This document shows, one piece after another, positions 10,753 to 24,100 of a stretch of DNA of 64,000 bases; the first letter of the stretch is position 1, and each line of letters opens with the position of its first letter. A program made the translations under genes and the position numbers. The DNA lies in assembly GCA_008638375.1 (NCBI GenBank), contig CM018051.1, forward strand, positions 35,189,740 through 35,253,739, given 5' to 3'. The notes beneath the pieces were generated by a model. It did no database searches and was not told the DNA's origin. It saw nothing but the letters and a program-made list of their open reading frames with translations. Source of the stretch: Nyssa sinensis. Lineage: Eukaryota > Streptophyta > Magnoliopsida > Cornales > Nyssaceae.

Positions 10753-12589
10753 ATATGGCACGTAATTCGAGATTAAAGGAAATTTGTGTAAAAATATTTA
10801 CACCAAAGGAAATAATTAATTAAATAATTAATTATTTATTTATATGAAATTATTAACTCTAATTATGATTAAATAAATTTGAATACACAAACACACACTT
10901 TATGGTGTATTGTGTGTATGATATAAAGTGTATAAAAGTATATATATACACATGTCCATGTATAAGTATGTATATATAAATAGTTAAAATAATTATTTCA
11001 TACACAATTCATGAAGGCATGTATATGTATAATTATGTATGCATGTATGTACATAGATACATTATATATGTATTTATATATAATTAATTGTTCATATATA
11101 TTTATATACATTTATATAGATATACATGTGTAAAGTATGAACAGTGCACAAGGTGTGTGTGTGTGTGTCGGTTGAGCTGTGTGTGTGTGTGTCTCCATGT
11201 GTTGGTGTGTGTGTGATATATATATATATAATATACAATATACAAAATATCAAGGATCCATTTAATGTAAGGTGCCAAAATGAAAAAAAGCAGAATTAAT
11301 GAAGTGTAAGATGGATGATAAGGTCAAGAATGAGGGCTACAAACGTGTAGAGATAGAGAGAGAAAGTGAGGAGAGAGAGAGGTCGGTTTCTTCTCTTTAA
11401 AAGAAAAGCCAATACATATCTTGTATGTTTGAACCTTAAGGAAGCAGAGAAGGAGAATAGAGGAAGAATCAGAAGCTAAAGGAAGAAGAAGTAGAGAATC
11501 AGAGAGAGAGAAGGATACAGAATATCAAAAATAGGTATTTTCTCTCTCTAAAAATATAGAATGGATATGAACTGTTTTAGAGTTTGTTTTCATTATATGA
11601 TGTTCAATATACGTTTAAAGTTGAACCAAGCATGAAAATCTAGTATTAGAGCACCTAAAAACATGAAACCCAAGGTCGGCTGCCATGGATGACCTTCAAG
11701 AAAGCAGGTCTGAAATGGGTGAAATCAAATAGGTTTTAACCTACCAAGACCTCAAGATAAAGTCATGAGGGTTATAAAAACCTATGTACGCGATCAAAAA
11801 TCAAAGGGAAAGCCTTCCAAAAATGGAGTTGCAGGTACGGGTTACAAGACCCAGTTCTTGAACCTCACTATTTAATCGACCTTTATGAACGGATTATGAA
11901 ACCTCTTGAGTAGAGGAACAGAACAAGCCAAGCCTCATCGAAAATGGTCAAGAAACGAGTGTGAACCGAGGCTAACACAGGTTTAGCTATCGCGACCAAA
12001 ACCGAAACTTTGAGCCATATTCGAAGTTTCAAATCAATGCTAAAACATGCATTTAGATGATAGGAAGTGATTGGGAAGAAAAGCAGAAAAAATAGAAGAG
12101 TAAAATGTCACGAAATAGAAGGAAAAGAAAACCTGCAAATTAGGGCAACGTAGGGGCGAAATGAAGAAGATGACGATGAGTTAACTCGGTTTAAAATGGC
12201 CGAGTTGACTCGGACAGGTGGCAGCCTCTGGGCTTGCCACCGATTTATTGAAACGCCACCGTTTTGGTAATGTCGGTTAAATTTAAAAGAGATTTAGGGC
12301 TGACGTCATCGTGACGTCAGCCACATGTAAATAAACCGGATAACCGGTTGGTTTATGACTGGACCGGACTGGTTCACTTGGTTTGAGACCGAACCCTATG
12401 GTTTTCAAGTTATATAAAATAAAATAAAACCAATACTTTCTATAATTGCGGATTGACCCCAGAACTTCTGGACAATCCTACTGTTGCCCAATTTATGGAA
12501 GTTTTATGCATTTAGACCCCTGGAAAAATAATTAAATTATTAAATAATTAATTTAATTATTTAATAAATAAAGTAAAATGACTATTTTG

Positions 12590-13150
12590 CCCTTGGGTCA
12601 TAAATAGAGTAAATGAAGTCCAAATTAAGCATATGAATAGTGTATTTTTACTATTTTGGACATTCTGAGATTAATGGTAGGGTCCGTTTTACGAGACGGA
12701 GCCCGAAAAATAAATACACGTAAGGGGTAAATGACCAAAATACCCCTTGACCAAAATTTAACAAGTTATTAGTGTACTCTTACTATCTCGGACCTTCTGA
12801 GTCCAATGGTGAGGTCCACGACACGAGACGGGGTCCCGAAAAATAAAGACACGTAAAGGGGTAAAATGACCCAAATACCCCTGGTACCCCTAAAGCCAAA
12901 ATGAAATCAGAGAAGGTCTAAATTAACTTTCCTTGACACCCCAGACTCAAAAATGGAGTCCAAATTACGAAACGAAGTACGGAAAAATATGACGCGTAAA
13001 ACGGTAAATGACTATTTTGCCCTTTTTCATATAACAGTCCGAATTAAATGTTACGAAAGCCTAAACTGACTTTCTTCGACACTCTGGACTCAATGGTAGA
13101 ATCTATTCGACCTAAAGAAATGTCTAAAATAAAAAGACATAAAATTTGAT
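12590..13150 (+). repeat. Four degenerate ~145 bp repeats inside the element B LTR
   Basis: Successive blocks share the order: GTAAATGAC.A.TTTGCCC, a gap, GGAC.TTCTGAGTC.AATGG, GTCC, ACGAGACGG, CCCGAAAAATAAA, CACGTAAA. The last two are the most diverged. The same blocks recur in the solo LTR at about 49330-49800 and in shorter form at about 54530-54850, so this internal duplication predates divergence of the families. The same region is present in every array LTR. Confidence 0.75.
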
Positions 13151-14222
13151 GAATAGCATCTGTTAGATGACTATGAATTGAAATGATGCCAAAGTACTAT
13201 TACTAAGGCAAGTACAAGAAACGAAATACGAAAAGACACGACACGTAAACACGTCAAATAAATAACTTTAAATTAAAGTTAATGGAACTCCCAGAAGAGT
13301 ATAAATTGAAGTAGATTCAATTTCTAACACATTAAATTGTGTCATAGGTTAAGAATACGAGTTACGTTAAGTACATATGAATTTATGAAATCATTGTAGG
13401 ATCAAATACGATTTAAGCATAAGTTAAGGAATATCGAGATGATATTACAATGAATGTGAAGTTGATGAGATATTTATGAATTGTTCTTAGGAACTACAAG
13501 GAAAGTGGGAAAGCGCATTATTAGCACTAACCCTAAAGAGCCAAGGTGAGTAACCCTGTGTTTGAATTGGAGATTTAACTCCATGATTTAAAAAGAGTTT
13601 AAAGTATAAGATATGAAGTATTTGAAGTTTCAAATTCAGTATTTTACATGATTCAGTTTTTAATTATTATGTTTTATAAACTCATGGTGACGTGCTCAGT
13701 GATTGGTTTCTGCAACAGTTTTTCCTTCAAATACTTTTCAGCATGTCTAGTTTAAAATGCAATTATTGTTAAATATTCTGAAATTGTTTATTTCAAGTAT
13801 ACGAATGTTTATCACGAAAGTATAAATGTTATGTTTTTAAGTACTCACGAGAGTTATCTATTTTGATGTACTCACATGCTAAATATATTTTTAATGCAAG
13901 ATTAATGGTGCATAAGCACATAGACAGGATTCTGAGTTTTCAGTTGCCCTGTAAAATAGGCAGGATTTTGGGTTGTACGGAACCCAATTGCCCTGTAAAA
14001 TGCCAGGTAGCAGGATCTAATCCCCCAGGCATGAGATATCTCCATTGATAAGTAATATGGGAGTCCGGTTCGAAACGGATTCCACTAATGGAAGTGATAA
14101 GATGATAAATGGTTTGAAAATGGAAGCAAGTTTTTACTCTCATTTTCAATATGCATATGTTGAGTTTTATATACTCTATTTAAGAAATACATGATATGAA
14201 ATATGTTTTAAAAGTTCACATG

Positions 14223-14445
14223 TATAAGTATAGCTTGAATACTTTAAATGTTTCAAAGCTATTGTTTACGAAATGCATATGTTTTGAGTTATATACTCTA
14301 TTTGACGAAGTATAAGTATAGCTTGAATACTTTAAATGTTTCAAAGCTATTGTTTTACGAAATGCATATGTTTTGAGTTACATACTCTATTTGACGAAGT
14401 ATAAGTATAGCTTGAATACTTTAAATGTTTCAAAGCTACATGATT
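14223..14445 (+). repeat. 88 bp direct repeat, 2.5 copies, in the element B LTR
   Basis: A unit beginning TATAAGTATAGCTTGAATAC starts at 14223, 14311 and 14400, with 88-89 bp spacing. Each includes TTTAAATGTTTCAAAGCTA and, in the first two, TGCATATGTTTTGAGTTA. The same block is present in each array LTR and in the solo LTR around 50866-51085. Confidence 0.9.
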
Positions 14446-15051
14446 TAAGGAATACATATATTCTGTATTCAAAGTATACGAACAATTGGCGGTGATTATT
14501 TTACAAACTCTTATGTACTAAACCACTGCTAATTGAAAACCCCATGACGAATGCTGGAATTGCTCACAAGCTTAGATTAGCTTACCCGGACTTTGTTCGG
14601 ACCCCCCCTTTCAGGTAATTAGCAGCAGTCTTGACTTGAGGACGTTGATGATGAATCTACTGATTTTGGGAAGATAAGTTTAAGTAGTTTTTCTTCAGAA
14701 ACCTATGAACTCTAGTAGTACATTTTGTATTAGTAGATAATGTAAGAATATGTATTAAGCCCTCAGGGCAACTGAACATGTATTGTATTAATGTTATAAG
14801 TTTTTAAGTTTTCAGTTATACTCTGAATGTGTAACCATGTATGCTATGTATGTAGCGGCAGTATCGGACGGATGTGCATAATTTAAAAATGAGAAAAGAA
14901 AAGAAAAAGTTTTTCACGCTTCCGCAAAACGTATGTTGCACTTCTATTCGATACCGCTGCATATGCGAGCCTTGTCTCGGGGCCCTTGGGTCTCGGGGCG
15001 GCGATCGCGATCCGGTGATCCGCTTAGGGTGGGTTTCGGGTCGTGACAACA

Positions 15052-15069
15052 TGGTATCAGAGCACTAGG
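15052..15069 (+). promoter_or_regulatory. Primer-binding site of element B (initiator Met tRNA type)
   Basis: TGGTATCAGAGCAC starts three bases after the LTR end. This is the standard plant retrotransposon PBS complementary to the 3' end of initiator methionine tRNA. The same site occurs at 20289, 25524 and 30762, after LTRs 2-4. LTR 5 is followed by element A gag instead. Confidence 0.93.
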
Positions 15070-15234
15070 TATTAGGTCTTTTGGGAAAAGACTGAAATTT
15101 AAGTTAAGAATGATTAAGATTAGTTCTAGGTTGACTAAGATCAACTTAGTAACGATAGAAGATTCGAAATAGAATTATGAGTTAGGTAAGTCCTAGGCTA
15201 CCTAAATATGTGAAGTACGTAATATGAAGTAAAG

Positions 15235-15589
15235 GCGGGGTATGGGACCCGCGATATATGAAATGATTATGTGAAGTATATGTTATGATATGAAGGCGGG
15301 GTATGGGACCCGCATTATATGAAATAGATACGCGAAGTACGTTATGTAATGTAAAGGCGAGGTATGGGACTCGCAGTTCATGAATTAGATATTTAAGTAC
15401 GTGATACGTAATGTAATGTAAGGGCAGGGTATGGGACCTGCACTAGAGTAAGTCAAGTTATTAGAAGTACGTGTACGATAGGAAGGCAGGGTATGGGACC
15501 TGCAGTATATGAAATAGAGATATAAGTATATGACATGAAATAGAGATGTAAGTATATGATATGAAATAAGAGCGGGGTATGGGACCCGC
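15235..15589 (+). other. Series of six covarying hairpins in the element B interior, copy 1
   Basis: Six 18-base motifs lie at 15235, 15296, 15357, 15424, 15486 and 15572. All have the same 8-base loop GTATGGGA and a 5 bp stem. Stems are GCGGG/CCCGC in motifs 1, 2 and 6, GCGAG/CTCGC in motif 3, and GCAGG/CCTGC in motifs 4 and 5. Every stem change is matched on the other arm and the loop never varies. Spacing is mostly 61-67 bases, with AT-rich GAAGTACGT-type linkers. The position between PBS and purine tract is where retroelement RNAs carry packaging or dimerisation structures, so an RNA role is plausible but not shown. Confidence 0.88.
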
Positions 15590-15921
15590 AGTAACGTAAG
15601 AAGAAATAAAGTCTAAAGTCTAAAGATTAGAGGTAAAACATGAACGAAGAAGATAGATAACTGAAATTATGAAAAGGAGGATTTTGACAGTTACTGGTGT
15701 GCTGTCAGGACTTTTGTTACCGGTGAGGAATGGCCACCTTATCATGTAACTAAGGGAACTGAAAAACGCACAGTATTGCCTTATCCGACTTGATCAGGGA
15801 AACCCTTAAACCCTAAAAAGATATGAATCCAAAATGTGACTCGAGATATTGGAAATTTTATGTTAGTAAAATGGAAGTAAGTAATGATACACGTAAACAT
15901 TGTTAAGATATATGAGTAGTT

Positions 15922-15941
15922 GAGTTTTGAGGACAAAACTC
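15922..15941 (+). other. Perfect 8 bp hairpin before the purine tract
   Basis: GAGTTTTG-AGGA-CAAAACTC lies 4 bases before the purine tract at 15946-15958. It recurs in every interior. A similar AATTTCG-AGGA-CGAAATT sequence occurs near the pol end of Tekay/Del-type elements as I recall them, which suggests ancestry from that group. Confidence 0.6.
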
Positions 15942-15945
15942 TTTT

Positions 15946-15958
15946 AAGTAGGGAAGAA
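15946..15958 (+). promoter_or_regulatory. Polypurine tract of element B
   Basis: AAGTAGGGAAGAA directly abuts the TG of LTR 2. The same tract precedes LTRs 3, 4 and 5 but not LTR 1, as expected for a tandem array with element A sequence on its left. Confidence 0.8.
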
Positions 15959-18900
15959 TGTAATATCCCGACCCGGGATACCGGGTCATATGGCACGTAA
16001 TTCGAGATTAAAGGAAATTTGTGTAAAAATATTTACACCAAAGGAAATAATTAATTAAATAATTAATTATTTATTTATATGAAATTATTAACTCTAATTA
16101 TGATTAAATAAATTTGAATACACAAACACACACTTTATGGTGTATTGTGTGTATGATATAAAGTGTATAAAAGTATATATATACACATGTCCATGTATAA
16201 GTATGTATATATAAATAGTTAAAATAATTATTTCATACACAATTCATGAAGGCATGTATATGTATAATTATGTATGCATGTATGTACATAGATACATTAT
16301 ATATGTATTTATATATAATTAATTGTTCATATATATTTATATACATTTATATAGATATACATGTGTAAAGTATGAACAGTGCACAAGGTGTGTGTGTGTG
16401 TGTCGGTTGAGCTGTGTGTGTGTGTGTCTCCATGTGTTGGTGTGTGTGTGATATATATATATATATAATATACAATATACAAAATATCAAGGATCCATTT
16501 AATGTAAGGTGCCAAAATGAAAAAAAGCAGAATTAATGAAGTGTAAGATGGATGATAAGGTCAAGAATGAGGGCTACAAACGTGTAGAGATAGAGAGAGA
16601 AAGTGAGGAGAGAGAGAGGTCGGTTTCTTCTCTTTAAAAGAAAAGCCAATACATATCTTGTATGTTTGAACCTTAAGGAAGCAGAGAAGGAGAATAGAGG
16701 AAGAATCAGAAGCTAAAGGAAGAAGAAGTAGAGAATCAGAGAGAGAGAAGGATACAGAATATCAAAAATAGGTATTTTCTCTCTCTAAAAATATAGAATG
16801 GATATGAACTGTTTTAGAGTTTGTTTTCATTATATGATGTTCAATATACGTTTAAAGTTGAACCAAGCATGAAAATCTAGTATTAGAGCACCTAAAAACA
16901 TGAAACCCAAGGTCGGCTGCCATGGATGACCTTCAAGAAAGCAGGTCTGAAATGGGTGAAATCAAATAGGTTTTAACCTACCAAGACCTCAAGATAAAGT
17001 CATGAGGGTTATAAAAACCTATGTACGCGATCAAAAATCAAAGGGAAAGCCTTCCAAAAATGGAGTTGCAGGTACGGGTTACAAGACCCAGTTCTTGAAC
17101 CTCACTATTTAATCGACCTTTATGAACGGATTATGAAACCTCTTGAGTAGAGGAACAGAACAAGCCAAGCCTCATCGAAAATGGTCAAGAAACGAGTGTG
17201 AACCGAGGCTAACACAGGTTTAGCTATCGCGACCAAAACCGAAACTTTGAGCCATATTCGAAGTTTCAAATCAATGCTAAAACATGCATTTAGATGATAG
17301 GAAGTGATTGGGAAGAAAAGCAGAAAAAATAGAAGAGTAAAATGTCACGAAATAGAAGGAAAAGAAAACCTGCAAATTAGGGCAACGTAGGGGCGAAATG
17401 AAGAAGATGACGATGAGTTAACTCGGTTTAAAATGGCCGAGTTGACTCGGACAGGTGGCAGCCTCTGGGCTTGCCACCGATTTATTGAAACGCCACCGTT
17501 TTGGTAATGTCGGTTAAATTTAAAAGAGATTTAGGGCTGACGTCATCGTGACGTCAGCCACATGTAAATAAACCGGATAACCGGTTGGTTTATGACTGGA
17601 CCGGACTGGTTCACTTGGTTTGAGACCGAACCCTATGGTTTTCAAGTTATATAAAATAAAATAAAACCAATACTTTCTATAATTGCGGATTGACCCCAGA
17701 ACTTCTGGACAATCCTACTGTTGCCCAATTTATGGAAGTTTTATGCATTTAGACCCCTGGAAAAATAATTAAATTATTAAATAATTAATTTAATTATTTA
17801 ATAAATAAAGTAAAATGACTATTTTGCCCTTGGGTCATAAATAGAGTAAATGAAGTCCAAATTAAGCATATGAATAGTGTATTTTTACTATTTTGGACAT
17901 TCTGAGATTAATGGTAGGGTCCGTTTTACGAGACGGAGCCCGAAAAATAAATACACGTAAGGGGTAAATGACCAAAATACCCCTTGACCAAAATTTAACA
18001 AGTTATTAGTGTACTCTTACTATCTCGGACCTTCTGAGTCCAATGGTGAGGTCCACGACACGAGACGGGGTCCCGAAAAATAAAGACACGTAAAGGGGTA
18101 AAATGACCCAAATACCCCTGGTACCCCTAAAGCCAAAATGAAATCAGAGAAGGTCTAAATTAACTTTCCTTGACACCCCGGACTCAAAAATGGAGTCCAA
18201 ATTACGAAACGAAGTACGGAAAAATATGACGCGTAAAACGGTAAATGACTATTTTGCCCTTTTTCATATAACAGTCCGAATTAAATGTTACGAAAGCCTA
18301 AACTGACTTTCTTCGACACTCTGGACTCAATGGTAGAATCTATTCGACCTAAAGAAATGTCTAAAATAAAAAGACATAAAATTTGATGAATAGCATCTGT
18401 TAGATGACTATGAATTGAAATGATGCCAAAGTACTATTACTAAGGCAAGTACAAGAAACGAAATACGAAAAGACACGACACGTAAACACGTCAAATAAAT
18501 AACTTTAAATTAAAGTTAATGGAACTCCCAGAAGAGTATAAATTGAAGTAGATTCAATTTCTAACACATTAAATTGTGTCATAGGTTAAGAATACGAGTT
18601 ACGTTAAGTACATATGAATTTATGAAATCATTGTAGGATCAAATACGATTTAAGCATAAGTTAAGGAATATCGAGATGATATTACAATGAATGTGAAGTT
18701 GATGAGATATTTATGAATTGTTCTTAGGAACTACAAGGAAAGTGGGAAAGCGCATTATTAGCACTAACCCTAAAGAGCCAAGGTGAGTAACCCTGTGTTT
18801 GAATTGGAGATTTAACTCCATGATTTAAAAAGAGTTTAAAGTATAAGATATGAAGTATTTGAAGTTTCAAATTCAGTATTTTACATGATTCAGTTTTTAA

Positions 18901-20285
18901 TTATTATGTTTTATAAACTCATGGTGACGTGCTCAGTGATTGGTTTCTGCAACAGTTTTTCCTTCAAATACTTTTCAGCATGTCTAGTTTAAAATGCAAT
19001 TATTGTTAAATATTCTGAAATTGTTTATTTCAAGTATACGAATGTTTATCACGAAAGTATAAATGTTATGTTTTTAAGTACTCACGAGAGTTATCTATTT
19101 TGATGTACTCACATGCTAAATATATTTTTAATGCAAGATTAATGGTGCATAAGCACATAGACAGGATTCTGAGTTTTCAGTTGCCCTGTAAAATAGGCAG
19201 GATTTTGGGTTGTACGGAACCCAATTGCCCTGTAAAATGCCAGGTAGCAGGATCTAATCCCCCAGGCATGAGATATCTCCATTGATAAGTAATATGGGAG
19301 TCCGGTTCGAAACGGATTCCACTAATGGAAGTGATAAGATGATAAATGGTTTGAAAATGGAAGCAAGTTTTTACTCTCATTTTCAATATGCATATGTTGA
19401 GTTTTATATACTCTATTTAAGAAATACATGATATGAAATATGTTTTAAAAGTTCACATGTATAAGTATAGCTTGAATACTTTAAATGTTTCAAAGCTATT
19501 GTTTACGAAATGCATATGTTTTGAGTTATATACTCTATTTGACGAAGTATAAGTATAGCTTGAATACTTTAAATGTTTCAAAGCTATTGTTTTACGAAAT
19601 GCATATGTTTTGAGTTACATACTCTATTTGACGAAGTATAAGTATAGCTTGAATACTTTAAATGTTTCAAAGCTACATGATTTAAGGAATACATATATTC
19701 TGTATTCAAAGTATACGAACAATTGGCGGTGATTATTTTACAAACTCTTATGTACTAAACCACTGCTAATTGAAAACCCCATGACGAATGCTGGAATTGC
19801 TCACAAGCTTAGATTAGCTTACCCGGACTTTGTTCGGACCCCCCCTTTCAGGTAATTAGCAGCAGTCTTGACTTGAGGACGTTGATGATGAATCTACTGA
19901 TTTTGGGAAGATAAGTTTAAGTAGTTTTTCTTCAGAAACCTATGAACTCTAGTAGTACATTTTGTATTAGTAGATAATGTAAGAATATGTATTAAGCCCT
20001 CAGGGCAACTGAACATGTATTGTATTAATGTTATAAGTTTTTAAGTTTTCAGTTATACTCTGAATGTGTAACCATGTATGCTATGTATGTAGCGGCAGTA
20101 TCGGACGGATGTGCATAATTTAAAAATGAGAAAAGAAAAGAAAAAGTTTTTCACGCTTCCGCAAAACGTATGTTGCACTTCTATTCGATACCGCTGCATA
20201 TGCGAGCCTTGTCTCGGGGCCCTTGGGTCTCGGGGCGGCGATCGCGATCCGGTGATCCGCTTAGGGTGGGTTTCGGGTCGTGACA
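15959..20285 (+). repeat. Element B LTR copy 2
   Basis: 4327 bp, same content as copy 1. It carries the longer TA run near 16451 (two bases longer than copies 1 and 3) and a private G at 18180. Confidence 0.95.
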
Positions 20286-21195
20286 ACATGGTATCAGAGC
20301 ACTAGGTATTAGGTCTTTTGGGAAAAGACTGAAATTTAAGTTAAGAATGATTAAGATTAGTTCTAGGTTGACTAAGATCAACTTAGTAACGATAGAAGAT
20401 TCGAAATAGAATTATGAGTTAGGTAAGTCCTAGGCTACCTAAATATGTGAAGTACGTAATATGAAGTAAAGGCGGGGTATGGGACCCGCGATATATGAAA
20501 TGATTATGTGAAGTATATGTTATGATATGAAGGCGGGGTATGGGACCCGCATTATATGAAATAGATACGCGAAGTACGTTATGTAATGTAAAGGCGAGGT
20601 ATGGGACTCGCAGTTCATGAATTAGATATTTAAGTACGTGATACGTAATGTAATGTAAGGGCAGGGTATGGGACCTGCACTAGAGTAAGTCAAGTTATTA
20701 GAAGTACGTGTACGATAGGAAGGCAGGGTATGGGACCTGCAGTATATGAAATAGAGATATAAGTATATGACATGAAATAGAGATGTAAGTATATGATATG
20801 AAATAAGAGCGGGGTATGGGACCCGCAGTAACGTAAGAAGAAATAAAGTCTAAAGTCTAAAGATTAGAGGTAAAACATGAACGAAGAAGATAGATAACTG
20901 AAATTATGAAAAGGAGGATTTTGACAGTTACTGGTGTGCTGTCAGGACTTTTGTTACCGGTGAGGAATGGCCACCTTATCATGTAACTAAGGGAACTGAA
21001 AAACGCACAGTATTGCCTTATCCGACTTGATCAGGGAAACCCTTAAACCCTAAAAAGATATGAATCCAAAATGTGACTCGAGATATTGGAAATTTTATGT
21101 TAGTAAAATGGAAGTAAGTAATGATACACGTAAACATTGTTAAGATATATGAGTAGTTGAGTTTTGAGGACAAAACTCTTTTAAGTAGGGAAGAA
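20286..21195 (+). mobile_element. Element B interior copy 2
   Basis: 910 bp, apparently identical to copy 1 by eye. The PBS starts at 20289, the six hairpins span 20472-20826, and the purine tract ends at 21195. Confidence 0.94.
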
Positions 21196-24100
21196 TGTAA
21201 TATCCCGACCCGGGATACCGGGTCATATGGCACGTAATTCGAGATTAAAGGAAATTTGTGTAAAAATATTTACACCAAAGGAAATAATTAATTAAATAAT
21301 TAATTATTTATTTATATGAAATTATTAACTCTAATTATGATTAAATAAATTTGAATACACAAACACACACTTTATGGTGTATTGTGTGTATGATATAAAG
21401 TGTATAAAAGTATATATATACACATGTCCATGTATAAGTATGTATATATAAATAGTTAAAATAATTATTTCATACACAATTCATGAAGGCATGTATATGT
21501 ATAATTATGTATGCATGTATGTACATAGATACATTATATATGTATTTATATATAATTAATTGTTCATATATATTTATATACATTTATATAGATATACATG
21601 TGTAAAGTATGAACAGTGCACAAGGTGTGTGTGTGTGTGTCGGTTGAGCTGTGTGTGTGTGTGTCTCCATGTGTTGGTGTGTGTGTGATATATATATATA
21701 TAATATACAATATACAAAATATCAAGGATCCATTTAATGTAAGGTGCCAAAATGAAAAAAAGCAGAATTAATGAAGTGTAAGATGGATGATAAGGTCAAG
21801 AATGAGGGCTACAAACGTGTAGAGATAGAGAGAGAAAGTGAGGAGAGAGAGAGGTCGGTTTCTTCTCTTTAAAAGAAAAGCCAATACATATCTTGTATGT
21901 TTGAACCTTAAGGAAGCAGAGAAGGAGAATAGAGGAAGAATCAGAAGCTAAAGGAAGAAGAAGTAGAGAATCAGAGAGAGAGAAGGATACAGAATATCAA
22001 AAATAGGTATTTTCTCTCTCTAAAAATATAGAATGGATATGAACTGTTTTAGAGTTTGTTTTCATTATATGATGTTCAATATACGTTTAAAGTTGAACCA
22101 AGCATGAAAATCTAGTATTAGAGCACCTAAAAACATGAAACCCAAGGTCGGCTGCCATGGATGACCTTCAAGAAAGCAGGTCTGAAATGGGTGAAATCAA
22201 ATAGGTTTTAACCTACCAAGACCTCAAGATAAAGTCATGAGGGTTATAAAAACCTATGTACGCGATCAAAAATCAAAGGGAAAGCCTTCCAAAAATGGAG
22301 TTGCAGGTACGGGTTACAAGACCCAGTTCTTGAACCTCACTATTTAATCGACCTTTATGAACGGATTATGAAACCTCTTGAGTAGAGGAACAGAACAAGC
22401 CAAGCCTCATCGAAAATGGTCAAGAAACGAGTGTGAACCGAGGCTAACACAGGTTTAGCTATCGCGACCAAAACCGAAACTTTGAGCCATATTCGAAGTT
22501 TCAAATCAATGCTAAAACATGCATTTAGATGATAGGAAGTGATTGGGAAGAAAAGCAGAAAAAATAGAAGAGTAAAATGTCACGAAATAGAAGGAAAAGA
22601 AAACCTGCAAATTAGGGCAACTGTAGGGGCGAAATGAAGAAGATGACGATGAGTTAACTCGGTTTAAAATGGTCGAGTTGACTCGGACAGGTGGCAGCCT
22701 CTGGGCTTGCCACCGATTTATTGAAACGCCACCGTTTTGGTAATGTCGGTTAAATTTAAAAGAGATTTAGGGCTGACGTCATCGTGACGTCAGCCACATG
22801 TAAATAAACCGGATAACCGGTTGGTTTATGACTGGACCGGACTGGTTCACTTGGTTTGAGACCGAACCCTATGGTTTTCAAGTTATATAAAATAAAATAA
22901 AACCAATACTTTCTATAATTGCGGATTGACCCAGAACTTCTGGACAATCCTACTGTTGCCCAATTTATGGAAGTTTTATGCATTTAGACCCCTGGAAAAA
23001 TAATTAAATTATTAAATAATTAATTTAATTATTTAATAAATAAAGTAAAATGACTATTTTGCCCTTGGGTCATAAATAGAGTAAATGAAGTCCAAATTAA
23101 GCATATGAATAGTGTATTTTTACTATTTTGGACATTCTGAGATTAATGGTAGGGTCCGTTTTACGAGACGGAGCCCGAAAAATAAATACACGTAAGGGGT
23201 AAATGACCAAAATACCCCTTGACCAAAATTTAACAAGTTATTAGTGTACTCTTACTATCTCGGACCTTCTGAGTCCAATGGTGAGGTCCACGACACGAGA
23301 CGGGGTCCCGAAAAATAAAGACACGTAAAGGGGTAAAATGACCCAAATACCCCTGGTACCCCTAAAGCCAAAATGAAATCAGAGAAGGTCTAAATTAACT
23401 TTCCTTGACACCCCAGACTCAAAAATGGAGTCCAAATTACGAAACGAAGTACGGAAAAATATGACGCGTAAAACGGTAAATGACTATTTTGCCCTTTTTC
23501 ATATAACAGTCCGAATTAAATGTTACGAAAGCCTAAACTGACTTTCTTCGACACTCTGGACTCAATGGTAGAATCTATTCGACCTAAAGAAATGTCTAAA
23601 ATAAAAAGACATAAAATTTGATGAATAGCATCTGTTAGATGACTATGAATTGAAATGATGCCAAAGTACTATTACTAAGGCAAGTACAAGAAACGAAATA
23701 CGAAAAGACACGACACGTAAACACGTCAAATAAATAACTTTAAATTAAAGTTAATGGAACTCCCAGAAGAGTATAAATTGAAGTAGATTCAATTTCTAAC
23801 ACATTAAATTGTGTCATAGGTTAAGAATACGAGTTACGTTAAGTACATATGAATTTATGAAATCATTGTAGGATCAAATACGATTTAAGCATAAGTTAAG
23901 GAATATCGAGATGATATTACAATGAATGTGAAGTTGATGAGATATTTATGAATTGTTCTTAGGAACTACAAGGAAAGTGGGAAAGCGCATTATTAGCACT
24001 AACCCTAAAGAGCCAAGGTGAGTAACCCTGTGTTTGAATTGGAGATTTAACTCCATGATTTAAAAAGAGTTTAAAGTATAAGATATGAAGTATTTGAAGT

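Larger units (their letters stand above)
10724..15048 (+). repeat. Element B LTR copy 1
   Basis: 4325 bp with TG...CA ends. From left to right it contains: a terminal palindrome (10735-10752), AT-rich sequence, TG and TA microsatellites (about 11152-11236), a GA-rich stretch (about 11350-11385), a CRE-like palindrome TGACGTCATCGTGACGTCA near 12302, four degenerate ~145 bp repeats (about 12590-13150) with the shared core GAGACGG..CCCGAAAAATAAA, an 88 bp triplicated block (14223-14445), and a conserved 3' end. Open frames of 61-78 codons recur in all copies only because the LTRs are nearly identical; none has a recognisable domain. Confidence 0.95.
15049..15958 (+). mobile_element. Element B interior copy 1 (910 bp, non-coding)
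   Basis: The interior starts ACATGGTATCAGAGC and ends AAGTAGGGAAGAA. It contains six hairpin-forming repeats (15235-15589), then a GACAG/CTGTC inverted pair near 15687-15707. An 8 bp perfect hairpin (15922-15941) sits just before the purine tract. I see no open reading frame of note. At 910 bp it is under a quarter of the LTR length, too short for gag or pol. Confidence 0.93.

Noticed and set aside
14816..15052. Conserved 61-78 codon frames recurring in every element B LTR
   Set aside because: They recur only because the LTRs are near-identical. They overlap on both strands, have no domains, and single-base variants in copies 3-5 change them freely.
15052..15069. tRNA-like sequence TGGTATCAGAGC
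   Set aside because: It is the primer-binding site complementary to a tRNA end; no tRNA gene structure surrounds it.
16327..16515. His/Thr-rich minus-strand frames
   Set aside because: Translations of TG/TA microsatellites; the same applies to 47825-48093.
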